This document shows positions 1 to 12,600 of a stretch of 38,617 nt of DNA, in pieces. The stretch comes from Tubiluchus corallicola (taxonomy: Eukaryota; Priapulida; Priapulimorpha; Priapulimorphida; Tubiluchidae). The notes below the pieces were generated by a model. That model made no database searches, was not told the DNA's origin, and saw nothing but the letters and a program-made list of their open reading frames with translations. The position numbers and the translations under genes are program-made. The stretch covers positions 1-38,617 of the forward strand of contig JAQGDQ010001483.1 in assembly GCA_030141605.1 (NCBI GenBank), read 5' to 3'. How positions within the stretch are numbered: position 1 is the stretch's first letter; the number at the start of each line of letters is the position of its first letter.

Positions 1-492
1 GTATGCACTTAAATGTCTATCTCCGGGTGCCAAACTACACTTCACTGAGAGACGATGCAGTATCGCGTATTAAAGTGTACTCTAAAACTATCTAACACTT
101 GTATAATAATAATAATAAGTGTACTTCTAAGAGGTAATGAATTGTCTAAGAAGTAATCAGTTTATTAATAGCTTTAATACAGTCTACTTAGAGATGCTAA
201 ACTGTACTAATAATCGTATGATTATTTGCTTTTCTTTTCTAGATTAAGTAGTGGGTAAGTGACAATTTCATCACCTGCTCACCCATAGATGTTACTTTTT
301 ACCATCCGTAGTTTCTACCCAAACTTTATTCATGAAAGTTTTGAAATGATTTGAAAGGCATTACGATGATTTTCCGAGGCTGGGGCGAATTAACGGAGCC
401 CTATGAGAACATTACAAGAGAAAAGAGAGATTTGTCTTTCGGTTGAGCCAAAATTTTTGAATTTATCCTAAAAATTTTGCATTTCCTTGCAG
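1..492. other. Non-coding sequence left of the first repeat array
   Basis: Likely intron of the Unc13-like gene, since exons coding for the start of C2A must lie further left. It contains a short ATA/ATT run (about 105-118) and the candidate micro-exon at 243-254. No other exon-like sequence was recognised. Confidence 0.5.
243..254 (+). CDS. Candidate 12-nt micro-exon of the Unc13-like gene
   Basis: A strong acceptor (pyrimidine run ending TTTTCTAG at 235-242) is followed 12 nt later by a perfect GTAAGT donor at 255. Read in the phase needed by the exon at 2559, it would give L-S-S plus the first two bases of a Gly codon. That falls in the C2A linker before KRKEKIP, a region of variable length in this family. 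The call rests only on splice signals and phase; chance is a real alternative. Confidence 0.35.
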
Positions 493-704
<212 letters not shown>

Positions 705-1326
705 TAACTGAACGGTTCAGAAGCATAAAGAAACACACGAAGACTGTTGCTCAAAAAATACGAAACCTTTGGAGGAATTCATTTTACAACCTTTATATTT
801 GAATGGAGACATTATGAGAAAATGCAGAATATTACGAATGAGCGCAAAACTATAAGGAAATGCAAATTTTAGCTGGTCAAAAATAAAAAGATGATAATGT
901 CATCATTTGGGCTCCATATGAATCGACGGCTGTCTTGGATTTTTTGCCTTTTTTCTAGTTTTTACGTCTAACACTGAGTTTGAACACTAGGGCATAGACC
1001 TTAAATATTTTACCCTTTAGTATGCGCGTTCCGTACATCAAGAAAGCAAGTTAATCCAATAGTATTACGTTAATTAGCTAACTTATGTTAATTAGTGGCA
1101 ACGATAGCGGTCGCATTGCAGTAACAGAGTGATAAGTGTCGCATTGGTAATAACAGCAACAGCAGTAGTGTAGCAATACTAACAGTAACAGTGATAGCAA
1201 CAGTAGGCTGTTAATGCTTATTTGTGTATCACAGTGACAATATCGACAGTAATAATTCTGACAACCTGCCGAAAATGTGCTGCTGGTCCTGCTAGTTGCT
1301 GCTATTTCTACTACTACTATCACTAC
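705..1326. other. Non-coding stretch between two repeat arrays
   Basis: Unique AT-rich sequence with AGCAAC/AGTAAC-rich low complexity near 1100-1210. I see no gene in it. Confidence 0.5.
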
Positions 1327-1610
1327 ACTACCTCTACCTCTACCTCTACCTCTACCTCTACCTCTACCTCTACCTCTACCTCTACCTCTACCTCTACCTC
1401 TACCTCTACCTCTACCTCTACCTCTACCTCTACCTCTACCTCTACCTCTACCTCTACCTCTACCTCTACCTCTACCTCTACCTCTACCTCTACCTCTACC
1501 ACTACCACTACCACTACCCTACTACCTCTACCTCTACCTCTACCTCTACCTCTGCCTCAGCCTCAGCCTCAGCCTCAGCCTCTACCTCTACCTCTACCTC
1601 CACCTCTACC
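1327..1610. repeat. (CTACCT)n hexanucleotide array with variants
   Basis: About 29 near-perfect CTACCT units (1327-1500), then CTACCA units, more CTACCT, a CTCAGC block (about 1552-1580) and CTACCT again. The predicted Thr-Ser, Leu-Pro and Glu-Val peptides are repeat artefacts. Confidence 0.97.
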
Positions 1611-1662
1611 ACTACCACGTCCACAACCCTTACCATTACTGCTTCTACTTCTACTACTACAC

Positions 1663-1832
1663 CACCGCCACCACCACCACCACCACCACCACCACCACCA
1701 ACTCCACCACCACCACCACAACCACCACCACCACCAACACCACCACCAACACCAATAACCATCACCACCACCACCACCAACACCAACACCACCGCCACCA
1801 ACGCCACCACCACCACCACTGCCACTATCAAC
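1663..1832. repeat. (CAC)n-rich imperfect trinucleotide array
   Basis: CAC/CCA repeats with scattered AAC and GCC variants directly follow the hexanucleotide array, forming one compound low-complexity region of about 500 bp. Confidence 0.93.
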
Positions 1833-2558
1833 CATTTCCATTACTATACAATTAACGTAATTAGAAAATTAGATGAAAGTGCTTTCTTATTTGAAGGAAA
1901 AGCGGTGTCCAAAAGGTTTTATGTTTAAAGTCTATGCCCTTTTGATTACTTATGCAATAAAAATCAAAGTATTAAACACAACTAAATTGCTTAACAGTCA
2001 TTTTACACCTAATTAATAGCTTCAGATTTTTTGCACTTGTGTTATTCGTTTTACTAAATTAATCAGTATTAATCTTAATTCTTTGACAGTTTGGGGACTA
2101 AATATTGAAATAATAATTTGCACGAACCCTCACCCGCTACAATCAACTCACCCATAATTTTCAAGCTGCTTGAACCTCCACACGGAACTTAGCAAGATTT
2201 TCTATTTATTATTAACTAATAATAAAATATTTGCCTGCAGATCGTCATGTTGTATGTGATATGTTCAGTTACATTGTTATGTGAATTTCACTTGACTATA
2301 TTTTGCTTTTAAACTGACGCACTTTTAACGTTCTCAAAAAACCTTCAAGTACCAGTAAGTGCTACTTACATTTTCTCTGATGTGTAATCATTACTATTAA
2401 CGTTTGATTGACAAATTGTTATTGATCTGTAATTTCGGTTGCTAAACACACGTTTCAATCTGCAATTCATTTGATTGCAAACGCTCGTAAAACAAGAAAA
2501 CTGCAAATCGTAAAATCCGATCAGCATCATTTTATCCACGCAATTTTGTTAATTCCAG
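1833..2558. other. Non-coding stretch before the first confident exon
   Basis: AT-rich unique sequence ending in the acceptor AATTCCAG at 2551-2558. An ORF at 2471-2653 overlaps the exon in another frame and is a shadow. No further gene seen. Confidence 0.5.
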
Positions 2559-2681
2559 GAAGAGGAAAGAAAAAATTCCCGAAAAGACGGTTGTGCGAGA
2601 CAGGTTGCCTGCTAAATACATCAAGAGTACGAGCGTCAAACGAGACACACTGAACCCGCAGTGGAATGAAAAATTTCGATT
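2559..2681 (+). CDS. Unc13-like exon: C2A domain, middle strands
   Basis: The acceptor is AATTCCAG and the donor GTATGA. It encodes residues 1-40 of the visible protein, a basic linker followed by [16 protein letters not shown], the strand 4-5 signature of C2 domains. The frame differs from the longest ORF here (2471-2653), which is a shadow. The exon starts with one base completing a codon and ends in phase 2. Confidence 0.88.
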
Positions 2682-2797
2682 GTATGATTAGATATTGGTT
2701 TGATCTTTAAATATGGATCTCGTTTTTGCCTTAAATATGGCTGGCAGTTAGGTTTTACAAAACTCGAGTTTTATATCTGTTATTGCGGAATATTATA

Positions 2798-2828
<31 letters not shown>

Positions 2829-5800
2829 TTCAGACTTCACAAAGTTCATATACACATCACAAATTAATACAAATAATACAATAAATCATGACACACAACA
2901 ATAACACAAATAACAATTAACGATATAACAAACTACGCCAATGACATCTAATTACAGAAGTAAAGTTTGCATCACTGTTTAAGATGTTCTTGCATATAAA
3001 ATTTTCACTGTTATTCAGCCTGACGTATAAACTGTATGCACATTTTCTGTGAATCACATCAAAATAAATAATATTAAGTCTAGTGGAGATATATCTAGCG
3101 CTCGTATCACATGAAAAGTTAAACAGCTTCCGTGTTGATACATTATATGCATACAATGTTATCTTTCTTCACTAAGCACTGTACACTCGTTAAAGTGTGC
3201 CTAATGTAAGCCGCAATTACGTTTCTTAAATGGGATGACTTGCCTTTGCACTGGTTGTTTTTTATTTCATTTTCATGAACAGATTTTTGTAAAAGAATTC
3301 CCTTTACTACTCATGCGTATTGTATTGCTTGTGTGGTGCAAAAGAGTCAACTAAATTTAAAACATATTCTGTGATTCTTCCATATTTAAATTATTTTAAT
3401 TATCACTAATCAGCGATTATTTCGGTATTATTACAATGTATGCTGCTGAGTCTTGGGATTTATACGAAAGTATAAATTTTTCATGAAAAGTATTTTGTAC
3501 CCTTAATGACAAGAGTATTATGTGATCATACAGCCACCAGGGACTAAAGCACGTTATACGAAATTACTGAACTCCTACATAAGCCTATTACTGTTTAACA
3601 AACGTAAAATTTGTTGATGTGCATTAAAAGGTTTTCTCTACATCTGACATTTTATGAAATAATTTTTTGTAGTGATTTGGATGATGTTCATACAGATTAT
3701 CTGCATCTCGATATATGGTGAGTTTGTTATGTAACAAATTTTAAGTAAGTTTCTAGCAAAAACGCAGTTGTACCTCTTTAGAAAGAACGGAAATAAGGGA
3801 GGAGAGGCACGCAGCATCGAGCTGAGAAGTGGCTAGATAAGAGATGCGTTTTGTGCGTTTCACATAATCTGCGTTTGCAAAAAATAGTTAGTCTCATTGA
3901 TTTCCAATTCTTGTGCAGGCAAATTTAAAACCAGCATATATTTGCCAACAAAAAATCAGCATTAAATTTTATTCTCTGTTGGTCTTCTTAGTTACTTAGT
4001 AATTTAATTAGTAACTTAGTTATTAGTAACTCAGTAAGTCACTTAATTATTTAGTCAGCTAGCATTTAATTAGTAACAACTTGAACATTATGACTATTAA
4101 AGTAATCTGTTGATCCATTACGTCGGTAGTTTCAAGTCTCCTATTGTTTTCAAGGGACCATGATGATGAATACTCGGTTAGTGATGCTGTTAAGAAGCTC
4201 AATGAAGTCCAAGGCCTAAAAGGAATGGGAAGGTAGGAAACCCTAAAATGAGACGAAGCTATATGTCAACAAAAAGTGCTTTGCTCTGCGCGCGCCTGTT
4301 TTTATTCGATATTGCTTGTTGTCTGTAATGACATGATTTATTATCATTGAAGGATTTCTAATTGCAACAAAACTTTTGAAAATTGCGTATCAATGAAAGA
4401 AAAGCTAATGGAATTGTAACATAACATTTGAATTGAGAAATCAAAAGGTTTAATTAAATCAAATGTTTTTTAACAATATCGCGAGTCGGTGTAAATTCTA
4501 CCATCCTACAATGTTACACAGCTCCAGTCACCGAAATTTGCATAAAGTAAGCAAACACTAATGCAATTGTAGCAATCAAATTGGTTTCAGAATTTGTTTG
4601 AAGCGATGAATGTGAACCCAAAAACTAGCTGGTCAATTCATAATGCAGGATTAGGACAAAATAATCCCAAACAAAACATGTTTAAGGACATTAGAATTTT
4701 GACTTTGCTTTGTTTGGATTTTTTGTAATACTTCAGGCACAGGGCCAGATTAAAACCTCAAGCACTGGCAAGATTATGGTACTGCACGTGCAATTCAGAA
4801 TAAAAACAATACGTTAAATGTTTTGAAAATATTTTAAATGTTACAATGCTGAACTATAGAATGAAATTTTATCTTTCGAAATGAAAAAACGTGCAGTAAG
4901 ATTTATTCACAGGCAGTCAAAAGCAACATTATCCTGTTTTAAGTATGTCCTCATTTTTGTAAGCATGACCATATTGAAATAAATTACGAAACACATTTTA
5001 CTTTTGGGTAATTACTCGATTTGAAACTGAGTGGGCCCCTCTCTCATGAGGCCCTAAAACACGTGCTTATTTTGCTTAATGGTTAACCCAGGACAGTTCA
5101 GGCACTACAGATATCTTACTTTTTACATAAAGCAGCACAATGAAGTTCAGCCATTATTTATTACATCTAATATCGAAACCCAAATGGGTAATAAGCTAAG
5201 CATTAACAAGACGCAAAAGCAATCAATCGTTTAAATTGTACTCTGTATTAAATTGAAACAGTCGTTAAATTTTGCAGGGATGACGCAAACTTCAGCGTCT
5301 AAAGTAAAGTTGAATATATTCTAATTTTAATTAACTTAAGCTTGATTATTAATAGGAATCTACCACCATTTAAATCTTGGTTGCTTGTAATAAAATCGTT
5401 TTATTGTAACTGTCTGAACTTCCTGCAACTTGCAACGACAATTTATATCTCTATCCTTTGAAAGTACGTCACACGTTACAGCTTCTTTTATAACATGGTA
5501 TTTATTATGAGTAATTTGCAAAGCAAAGACTAATATTGACAAGTTTCGCTTTAAAACTGAATTTTTTATTGTTTTACTAAATCCTGCCAATAGATGGCAA
5601 AACTCCGTTTGCGTACATTTTTTCCGCATTTCTTCGTTGCTATTAGTTTATTAGTTTAATTTTGTTATTTTTACAGATTTTTTAAACAAATAGTACAGTC
5701 AGCTAGGACAAACAGTGGTAGCAATGTAGATGACTTCTTGGGATGTGTGAACGTAAAGCTAGAAGACCTCCAGTCAACAGGCTTGGAGAAGTGGTTTAAA

Positions 5801-6590
5801 CTAGAGGCTCGTTCACACAAATCTAATATACAGGGGGAGCTCAAACTAAAACTACAAGTATGTCTTGTAGTGTTGATTCTTGCTAATGTCAATTAAAATA
5901 CAGTAAAAAATGTGATCGGTTAGATACTTCAATTTCTCAATTTTTTGTTTTACCAATTTTCTGAAATTAATTTTTAGCAGAAAAATATCTCTAAATCAGT
6001 ATTGTCATAAAGAAAAAAGAAAGAGTTATACAGCTGGCATAAGCAACATCATTAGATGTTATCGTTTCATTCTACAGCTTGGCACTCGAGAAGATCGTGG
6101 AATTAGTGAAGAAGATAATTGGACAGATGTTACCGAACATGAATCCCTAATACGGATCTTCATCGATCATGAAATGAGAAAATCTAGTGTAAGCACACCT
6201 TTAAATAATCTTCTAGAAATATCTCTTTCTTTGGCTTCTCCTTCTGAGTGAATCATGTTCTATGTGCACTTCCTGACCGGTTTTAATTTAACAATAAAGA
6301 GGTATAGTAGAGTAAAGAAAATGGTAGAAACGCTGCTTAAAATTGCAGATTATCATAAATAATTTGACTTGTGCAATAAAGTGTATTCTAATCAGCTGTC
6401 CTTGGTACTGTAGTGTTCTTGCCCTGTGTTTGCCGGGTGTGCTTATCTCAATATTTATATTGCTTGATCACGGCAGGGCATTTCTTGCATAGGGAATGTT
6501 TACTTTGCACACTTCATTATTTTCTTCAATCTGATTAATAATCAGTGCTTATTAATTATTTTATCTATATATTAATTCTACTGGCATGCG

Positions 6591-6631
<41 letters not shown>

Positions 6632-9600
6632 ATTCGAGGCTACAGCTTTGACGACGGCACCATTTGCGGCGATCTATACATCAAACGAAAGGTCTCGATC
6701 TAGTAAATATTAATTTTTAAGATTATCATTAATGATGAAACAAACGTACAAAATTTAGCAATTGTGAGTTTGTTCCACTTTTAATATAAACTTGGAAATA
6801 AGATGATAAGATAATGAATTAATCATCCGTTGAATATTTTTACCTCAAAATCCAAAAAGAATAGTCTAATTAGTTAATTACTGGTTAATTAATCAGATTA
6901 ACTAACTTTGGCAATGCTGAATTGGTAGGGCAGCTGTAAGGAATGAATAATCAACGGGACGTGGTAGTCCAGCAGTTCCATACGCACTCTAAGCACGAGA
7001 CCCCTGGTTCAAAACCAGGCTGTGTTCCGACTTTTTCACATTTCCTGCCTTTCGTGTAAGTTATCTAAAAAAATTCAACACTCATGGATTTGTTGCATCA
7101 TTAATCAGTGCTTGTTGTATAATAGGCATCATCTTCTAAATGGGCAGGAGAACTGTCTCAGCCAGCATTGACGATCTTACACCAACATGCCATACAGGGA
7201 GATATCACTGATATCCAGCAAGCCATGTGGTAAGAACTCTTACAGAATTAACGTTTTTTATGTTTTGTATCTCTTTGTTTTTTAGATTCTATTTTTTTAA
7301 ATTACTTACTCAGATTGTGCTTTTTGGTTGCGTTTCACATTCACTTATTTCAAGAAACAAATGAAGTGACTGGTTTTGATGCTTTTTACAGCCATTGGCT
7401 AGCATACAGCAAGAAGCACGTGGCGTGTCCATTTGACTATGCATACTTGTTGAAATTAATAGAAAATCTGAACACTTGGACGCCATCTTCACTGTCTCGT
7501 GATGAGGTAAGATTTTTAGTACAGCATCCTATATATAAACTGAATTAAACCAGCTGCTAAATGTGACTTTCATAGCTTTCCTATGAATTGTTATGATGAA
7601 GAGCTATTACAGGGTGTCCAAACAGTAGTACACTGACAAATGCTATAAGCATACCAATATTACATCTAAGAAGCTAAATAAGTATGGTTATGTCAACTTA
7701 TATTGTAGAGAAATTGGAATAATGACGTAAAAGTATACACTTTTATTTTATGCCATTGTGATGCAGAAGCCCAGGTTCACTTTGACGTATTTTTTATATT
7801 AGTACTGCATTATTATATCTTTTGAAGTACTCTTTGTATTTAGTGAATGTGCTGATAACCTGAAATGATACGCCGTCCCCGGATTTTGCCCCGAATATTA
7901 TCCGGATTGCAGATTCTGGAGTCGCGAATGCAGCCTATTTTTAACTATTGTTTTCGGATCCTTCTTCAAAGATGTAACCTTAGAAATTAGTATTGTTTTC
8001 TGTGGCCGGTCCCCGCGGACTTGCAGACGCGCTTATTGCATATTGTCCGCAGATTTATGTTGCAGACCATTCTTGCTGACCCTGCGGCCCACGAATTTCA
8101 GCAGAAAACCATCTAAGTTTGAGCAAATTGTCCCAGTCCTTCTTACCAAGTCATTTTCATCATTTTAAATATTTCTGAAGTCGTTTCTCAGTGCCTGACT
8201 ACAGCACATCAACCCCTTTCCACTGCTTTCCCTCTCTGTAGAAACCTCTAACACCTGAGCAATAAAGTTGGGAATTTCTCCCTTTTAAAGGTGTGTTGAA
8301 TGAGTTTAGAAAACTCGTTAAGTTATCAAATATTTCTCTTTTGCAGAAGTAGTTTTCGTAATGTATTGATCGCGCAATTCAGTCTAGAGCTTTATTGATT
8401 TCTTTGTCATACAAATTACAAAGACGTGCTTGGTTAACGATAATAATGTAGGTAAAGTACCGCAGCCACCGAAGAAGAAAGTGTTGCTAACAACTTTCAA
8501 GAAGTCTTAATGGAAATGAAAGTTATTTTATGAAAAACACGTCAGTATCAATAGCGTGTACACTTTAACTGTTAATGTTAAAATCTACAAACACTTTATA
8601 ATAGCGAGTTTGAGCTGCTAAATTGTGATACGTTATCATAGATATATCAAAAAGTTTTTATCCCATTTTAGAGCCCACTTAATATTCTAAAATATGTATA
8701 ATGCAATATACTATCTGAAATAACTATTTTTATTTTTAAAGGATCTTTGAATGATGTCCATGCTTCAAATTACTTTCCTGCTTATTTCTGAAACATCTGC
8801 CAATTTTTCTCTCTTGTCTTATTTCAGGAAGAAAACTTGGCTGAGTCTTTTAACTACTTTATAGAGTTTTGCTTGAATTTATTATTGAAGATTCGAGACA
8901 TCTTTCCTCCAGCGAACAAAGCTGCTTCGCACAAGCTACAAAACTTGCTCAAGTAAGTTCTCCACATATCATGATTGTACATTTTTTATAAATCACTCAG
9001 GAATTCTTGCGAAAAACAGGGAAATGATCTGGTTGTTGTTTGAGAACTATAACTAACTTTTAGACATTTCTCCACTTATTTTTGGGCCGCCCTTAGGTTG
9101 CGTCATCTGTAAATTTTTACAGGTGCTATGCACAAACATACATTTTGTTTTTACATTTTGTCAAACCATGCTTGCTTTTTTATTTAATGTATGACATTCT
9201 GTGAATTAACATAATATTTTCACTCTTTTAGATGTCTACATTCCATATATGAGCTGAAGGTATTTAAGAAATGCTGCCCCTTTCAGAAGGAGTTGCACGC
9301 AGAAATTATCGGAATTATTAAGGTATTTTTACTACTAATTATTCCTGAATTATTTCTCCGCCGAGAAGCACAAAGTTTTCTTGATTCTGAATTACGGTGT
9401 TTCTCTCACTGAACGTTCTATTGAAACTGCTGAAAATTATGTAACCTCGTAATTTCAGCGCTGACAGCAACTTGTTTAAGATTCATTTTGGAGTGTTTAC
9501 TTAAGGCGAGCCTAATGTAATTTTACTGTGAAAAATATGTAAGCTAAAAGCTTACTCATGTTCGTTGATAAGTAACATGGATCAAAATTCTGTAAGACGT

Positions 9601-12600
9601 TGCCCTGTGTACACACAATAGTATTGGCTTTTGGTACACAGCCTAAGCAGCAAAAATCTATCATTCACAAAAAAAACTGAGAAATACCTAAACAGTCACC
9701 ACTTAAGCTAAGTGTATCGTGTAAAAATAACTAAACCTTTCTTTTAGACTAGAATGTTAGTTCGGTTAATTCTGACTGACTTGTTCTTCTCTCACTTTTG
9801 CTATCATCTTATCTTTGTGCTGTTTTTTACGGCTAGAGATTCTGTCGACCAAACTACCAAAATTTTGATTTAGTGACTGCTGAGGACTTGCAAAATATGA
9901 CTATAGCTATAGAAAAACTTGCGGTATAAACATGGTTTTAGCAGAATAATTATAATGGTGTGTGTATTGCTTTGCATTTTATAGTTGAACGTAATATTAC
10001 AGTTTCTATTTGAAATTGTTTCTAGCCGTATGTTTTAGCACTATTTTACGGGTTATTCTTGTAAATTATGTTGCATTTAAAAAGTTTTCAAGCGATTGGA
10101 GATCGCTGCAGTTTTTAGAACAAATCGAGATACTTTATAGTTCCTATTTTCTTATTTTTGAAACTGTGCTGAAAGTTGTTTATTTAAGCCTTCAATATTT
10201 TAGCCCAAATTATATGAATTACTTTGCGTATTTAGGTTGTTTATGTAGTTAAAAAAATCATGGCATGAAAAGTAGAGTTTTAAATTATACTTATTAGCTG
10301 AGGACAAGCATTGCATATTTGTTAGGTTTAAAAACCTTTACCTAATTCACATTAAATTATTAAAGAAAATTTTTAATATAAGTATATGGGGACCTATATG
10401 GTTTATATGTACTAGAAATAGTAATAATGTTACTTCGTACCATGTGTAATATTATAGTTTTTATTTTTTTTTCAAACTTGAGCTATTAATTTTAACAAGC
10501 TCAAAATATCTTAGCATTCAAATTGTTCACAGTATCTCTGTAAATTAATTATTTTATTTTGTATTTGGAATATAAATATAAACTGTGGTAAAAATTTAAT
10601 TAAGGTTTTTGTCCAACAGAAAACTAGTATTGTGCTGTAAAGTTTCACATACCACTGACAGTTGTGGTAAAATTTAACCCATAAACGTTAGTACACCACA
10701 AACGCTTATGTTGTGCTTGCCTTCGATGTCTAACACGCCACAAGCAGTTAGCGAAAAATTCCTTTATAATGCGCGGCGTGGTGTTCTCAAGCATACTTAC
10801 CTGGCACAGAGGTTTCCATGATCAAGAAGGTGGATCCTCCGGGGCGAGGCCTTTCCATTGCACTTCGGTTGGGTTGACCCCTGCGATTCTCTCAAATCGA
10901 GGGAACTCGGGTGTATAATTTGTGGTAGTGGGGGACTGCGTTCGCGCTATCCCCTGAAAATAATGAAAGTTAAGTGAGTTAGTGTGCGATCAATGTTTCG
11001 TCAAATAATCTCTTACAATTTCAGTAATTTTATACTCAGTAAGTAGCTACAGAACACATTTTTTCTAGTGAGAATGATCTTATTACTTTAATATATTTAA
11101 TCGGAAGAAAATAGACATAACAATTTTGCTGATCAACCTCTGGCAGATAAATTAATTTAAGTAAATTCATTAGTACATTATATTTAGCATTCTAATAATC
11201 CGTTTAGAAGTGGCCTCCGTTAGGTACACCCTACTGTGGAAACGCCCCATTTACCCAGTTTCTGTGCTTGATACGCTGCTACTGCTGTGAGAGTATGTTC
11301 GTGGCTCCATCTAGGAAGGAGACGTGAAACCAATAAAGCTCCTGCACAGAACTTTTGTTTGGACAGCACTAATAAAATATGTAAAACGTAAATTTTAGGC
11401 ATTGAAAATTAATAATATGACTATATGTAATTGCTTTTTTCAGAAAGGAACACTGCAGTGGTATGAAAAGCAGCATGGACTTACAAAGACTACTGTTAGG
11501 GTACGTGAGGCAAAAACTTAGTTCTTCTGTTTTGAATAACTTTTAAGAACAATTTCCATGTATTTCTTTGTTTTGAAATTTTTTCATTGCCAAGTCTGTT
11601 TAAAAACTAATGACAATGGTTTATTTGTAGAGCGAGGACGATGTTGTTCATGGTCTAGTTGAACTAGCTAATGTGATTAATACAGACATGCAAAAGGCAG
11701 AGCAGTATTACCACCCAATATTCGATAGGTAAGCTACAAAAAATACCTATGTCTCATCAGTCAAAGTGAATGTTAGGAAATATTTCCACGAGTAGTCACT
11801 CACTTCGCAGTAACACCATGTTATTATTCAAAAAATACATGCGCATACTGTATAACTTTCATACTGTTAAAACTAATTTTGTTTCATAAACGTTTTTAAT
11901 TTTCTTTTCAGTGTTGTAGATGTAAATTATGTGGCCGTGGCATTCAAACAACTGGAAAAACTGGTAAGATTATTTTATATTTATAGAATTACTTGCATGT
12001 AACGAAACATATCTGTGTCATTTTCCCTTATACTTATTACAGTTTTGAACTTATTCCTGTCAGTTCTTGTAGTCGCACAAAAACTTACTTTGCTTGTGAT
12101 AAAGACAAAATTGCTACCTATGAAAAAATAACATTTGTATGACATCAAGTTAAATCTAACTGGAAAGATTAATTGTATTTTTTGGAATTTATTTTTGCTA
12201 TTTTAGCGTTTTTGACATCAACATTTTGATAATATTGCTTATTCATTATTAATAATAATGCTATGCTATTGTCTTTTCAAGCTCTCAGATGACGTGTGCA
12301 CAGCTTTGGAAGACGAGGTTAATATTGATTTTTATAATATGTTAAAAATTCAGTTTTCTTTTATTTTTTTTTTTCTGCTTACTGAATATATATATATTAC
12401 TTGTAAAGACGGAACAGTAGTGCTTTAGATTTAATTTAAAACAATATCTAAAAAGCGACATTGTATGTGAATAAGTTAAAACTGCTAATGCATTGTCAAA
12501 TTTACTTGCGCAGCTAGAAAATAAAATACCATGTATTTAACTTATAAGATTTTATCAAAAAGCAATAAAGGTTAACCGTTAATGAAATGCTTTAAGCATG

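Larger units (their letters stand above)
9323..11443 (+). other. Longest internal intron, host of the U1 gene
   Basis: 2.1-kb intron bounded by GTATTT and GCTTTTTTCAG. Besides U1 (10793-10956) it holds only AT-rich sequence. The ORF at 10010-10252 is hydrophobic but unlike any family I know. Confidence 0.75.

Noticed and set aside
1327-1610. Hexanucleotide array as telomeric repeat
   Set aside because: CTACCT is not a permutation of TTAGGG/CCCTAA or other known metazoan telomere units, and the array is interstitial with variants.
1222-1928. Thr-Ser, Leu-Pro and Pro-rich ORFs on plus and Glu-Val/Gly-rich ORFs on minus
   Set aside because: All are shadows of the CTACCT and CAC arrays, open in parallel frames on both strands.
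2471-2653. 60-codon ORF overlapping the first exon
   Set aside because: The C2-domain reading ([12 protein letters not shown]) is in another frame and is bounded by splice sites; this ORF is a shadow.
5360-5629. 89-codon antisense ORF in an intron
   Set aside because: No recognisable family and no supporting signals.
6956-7029. Functional tRNA gene
   Set aside because: The anticodon stem does not pair well, box A lacks the conserved A, and two extra bases separate the T-arm from the acceptor stem.
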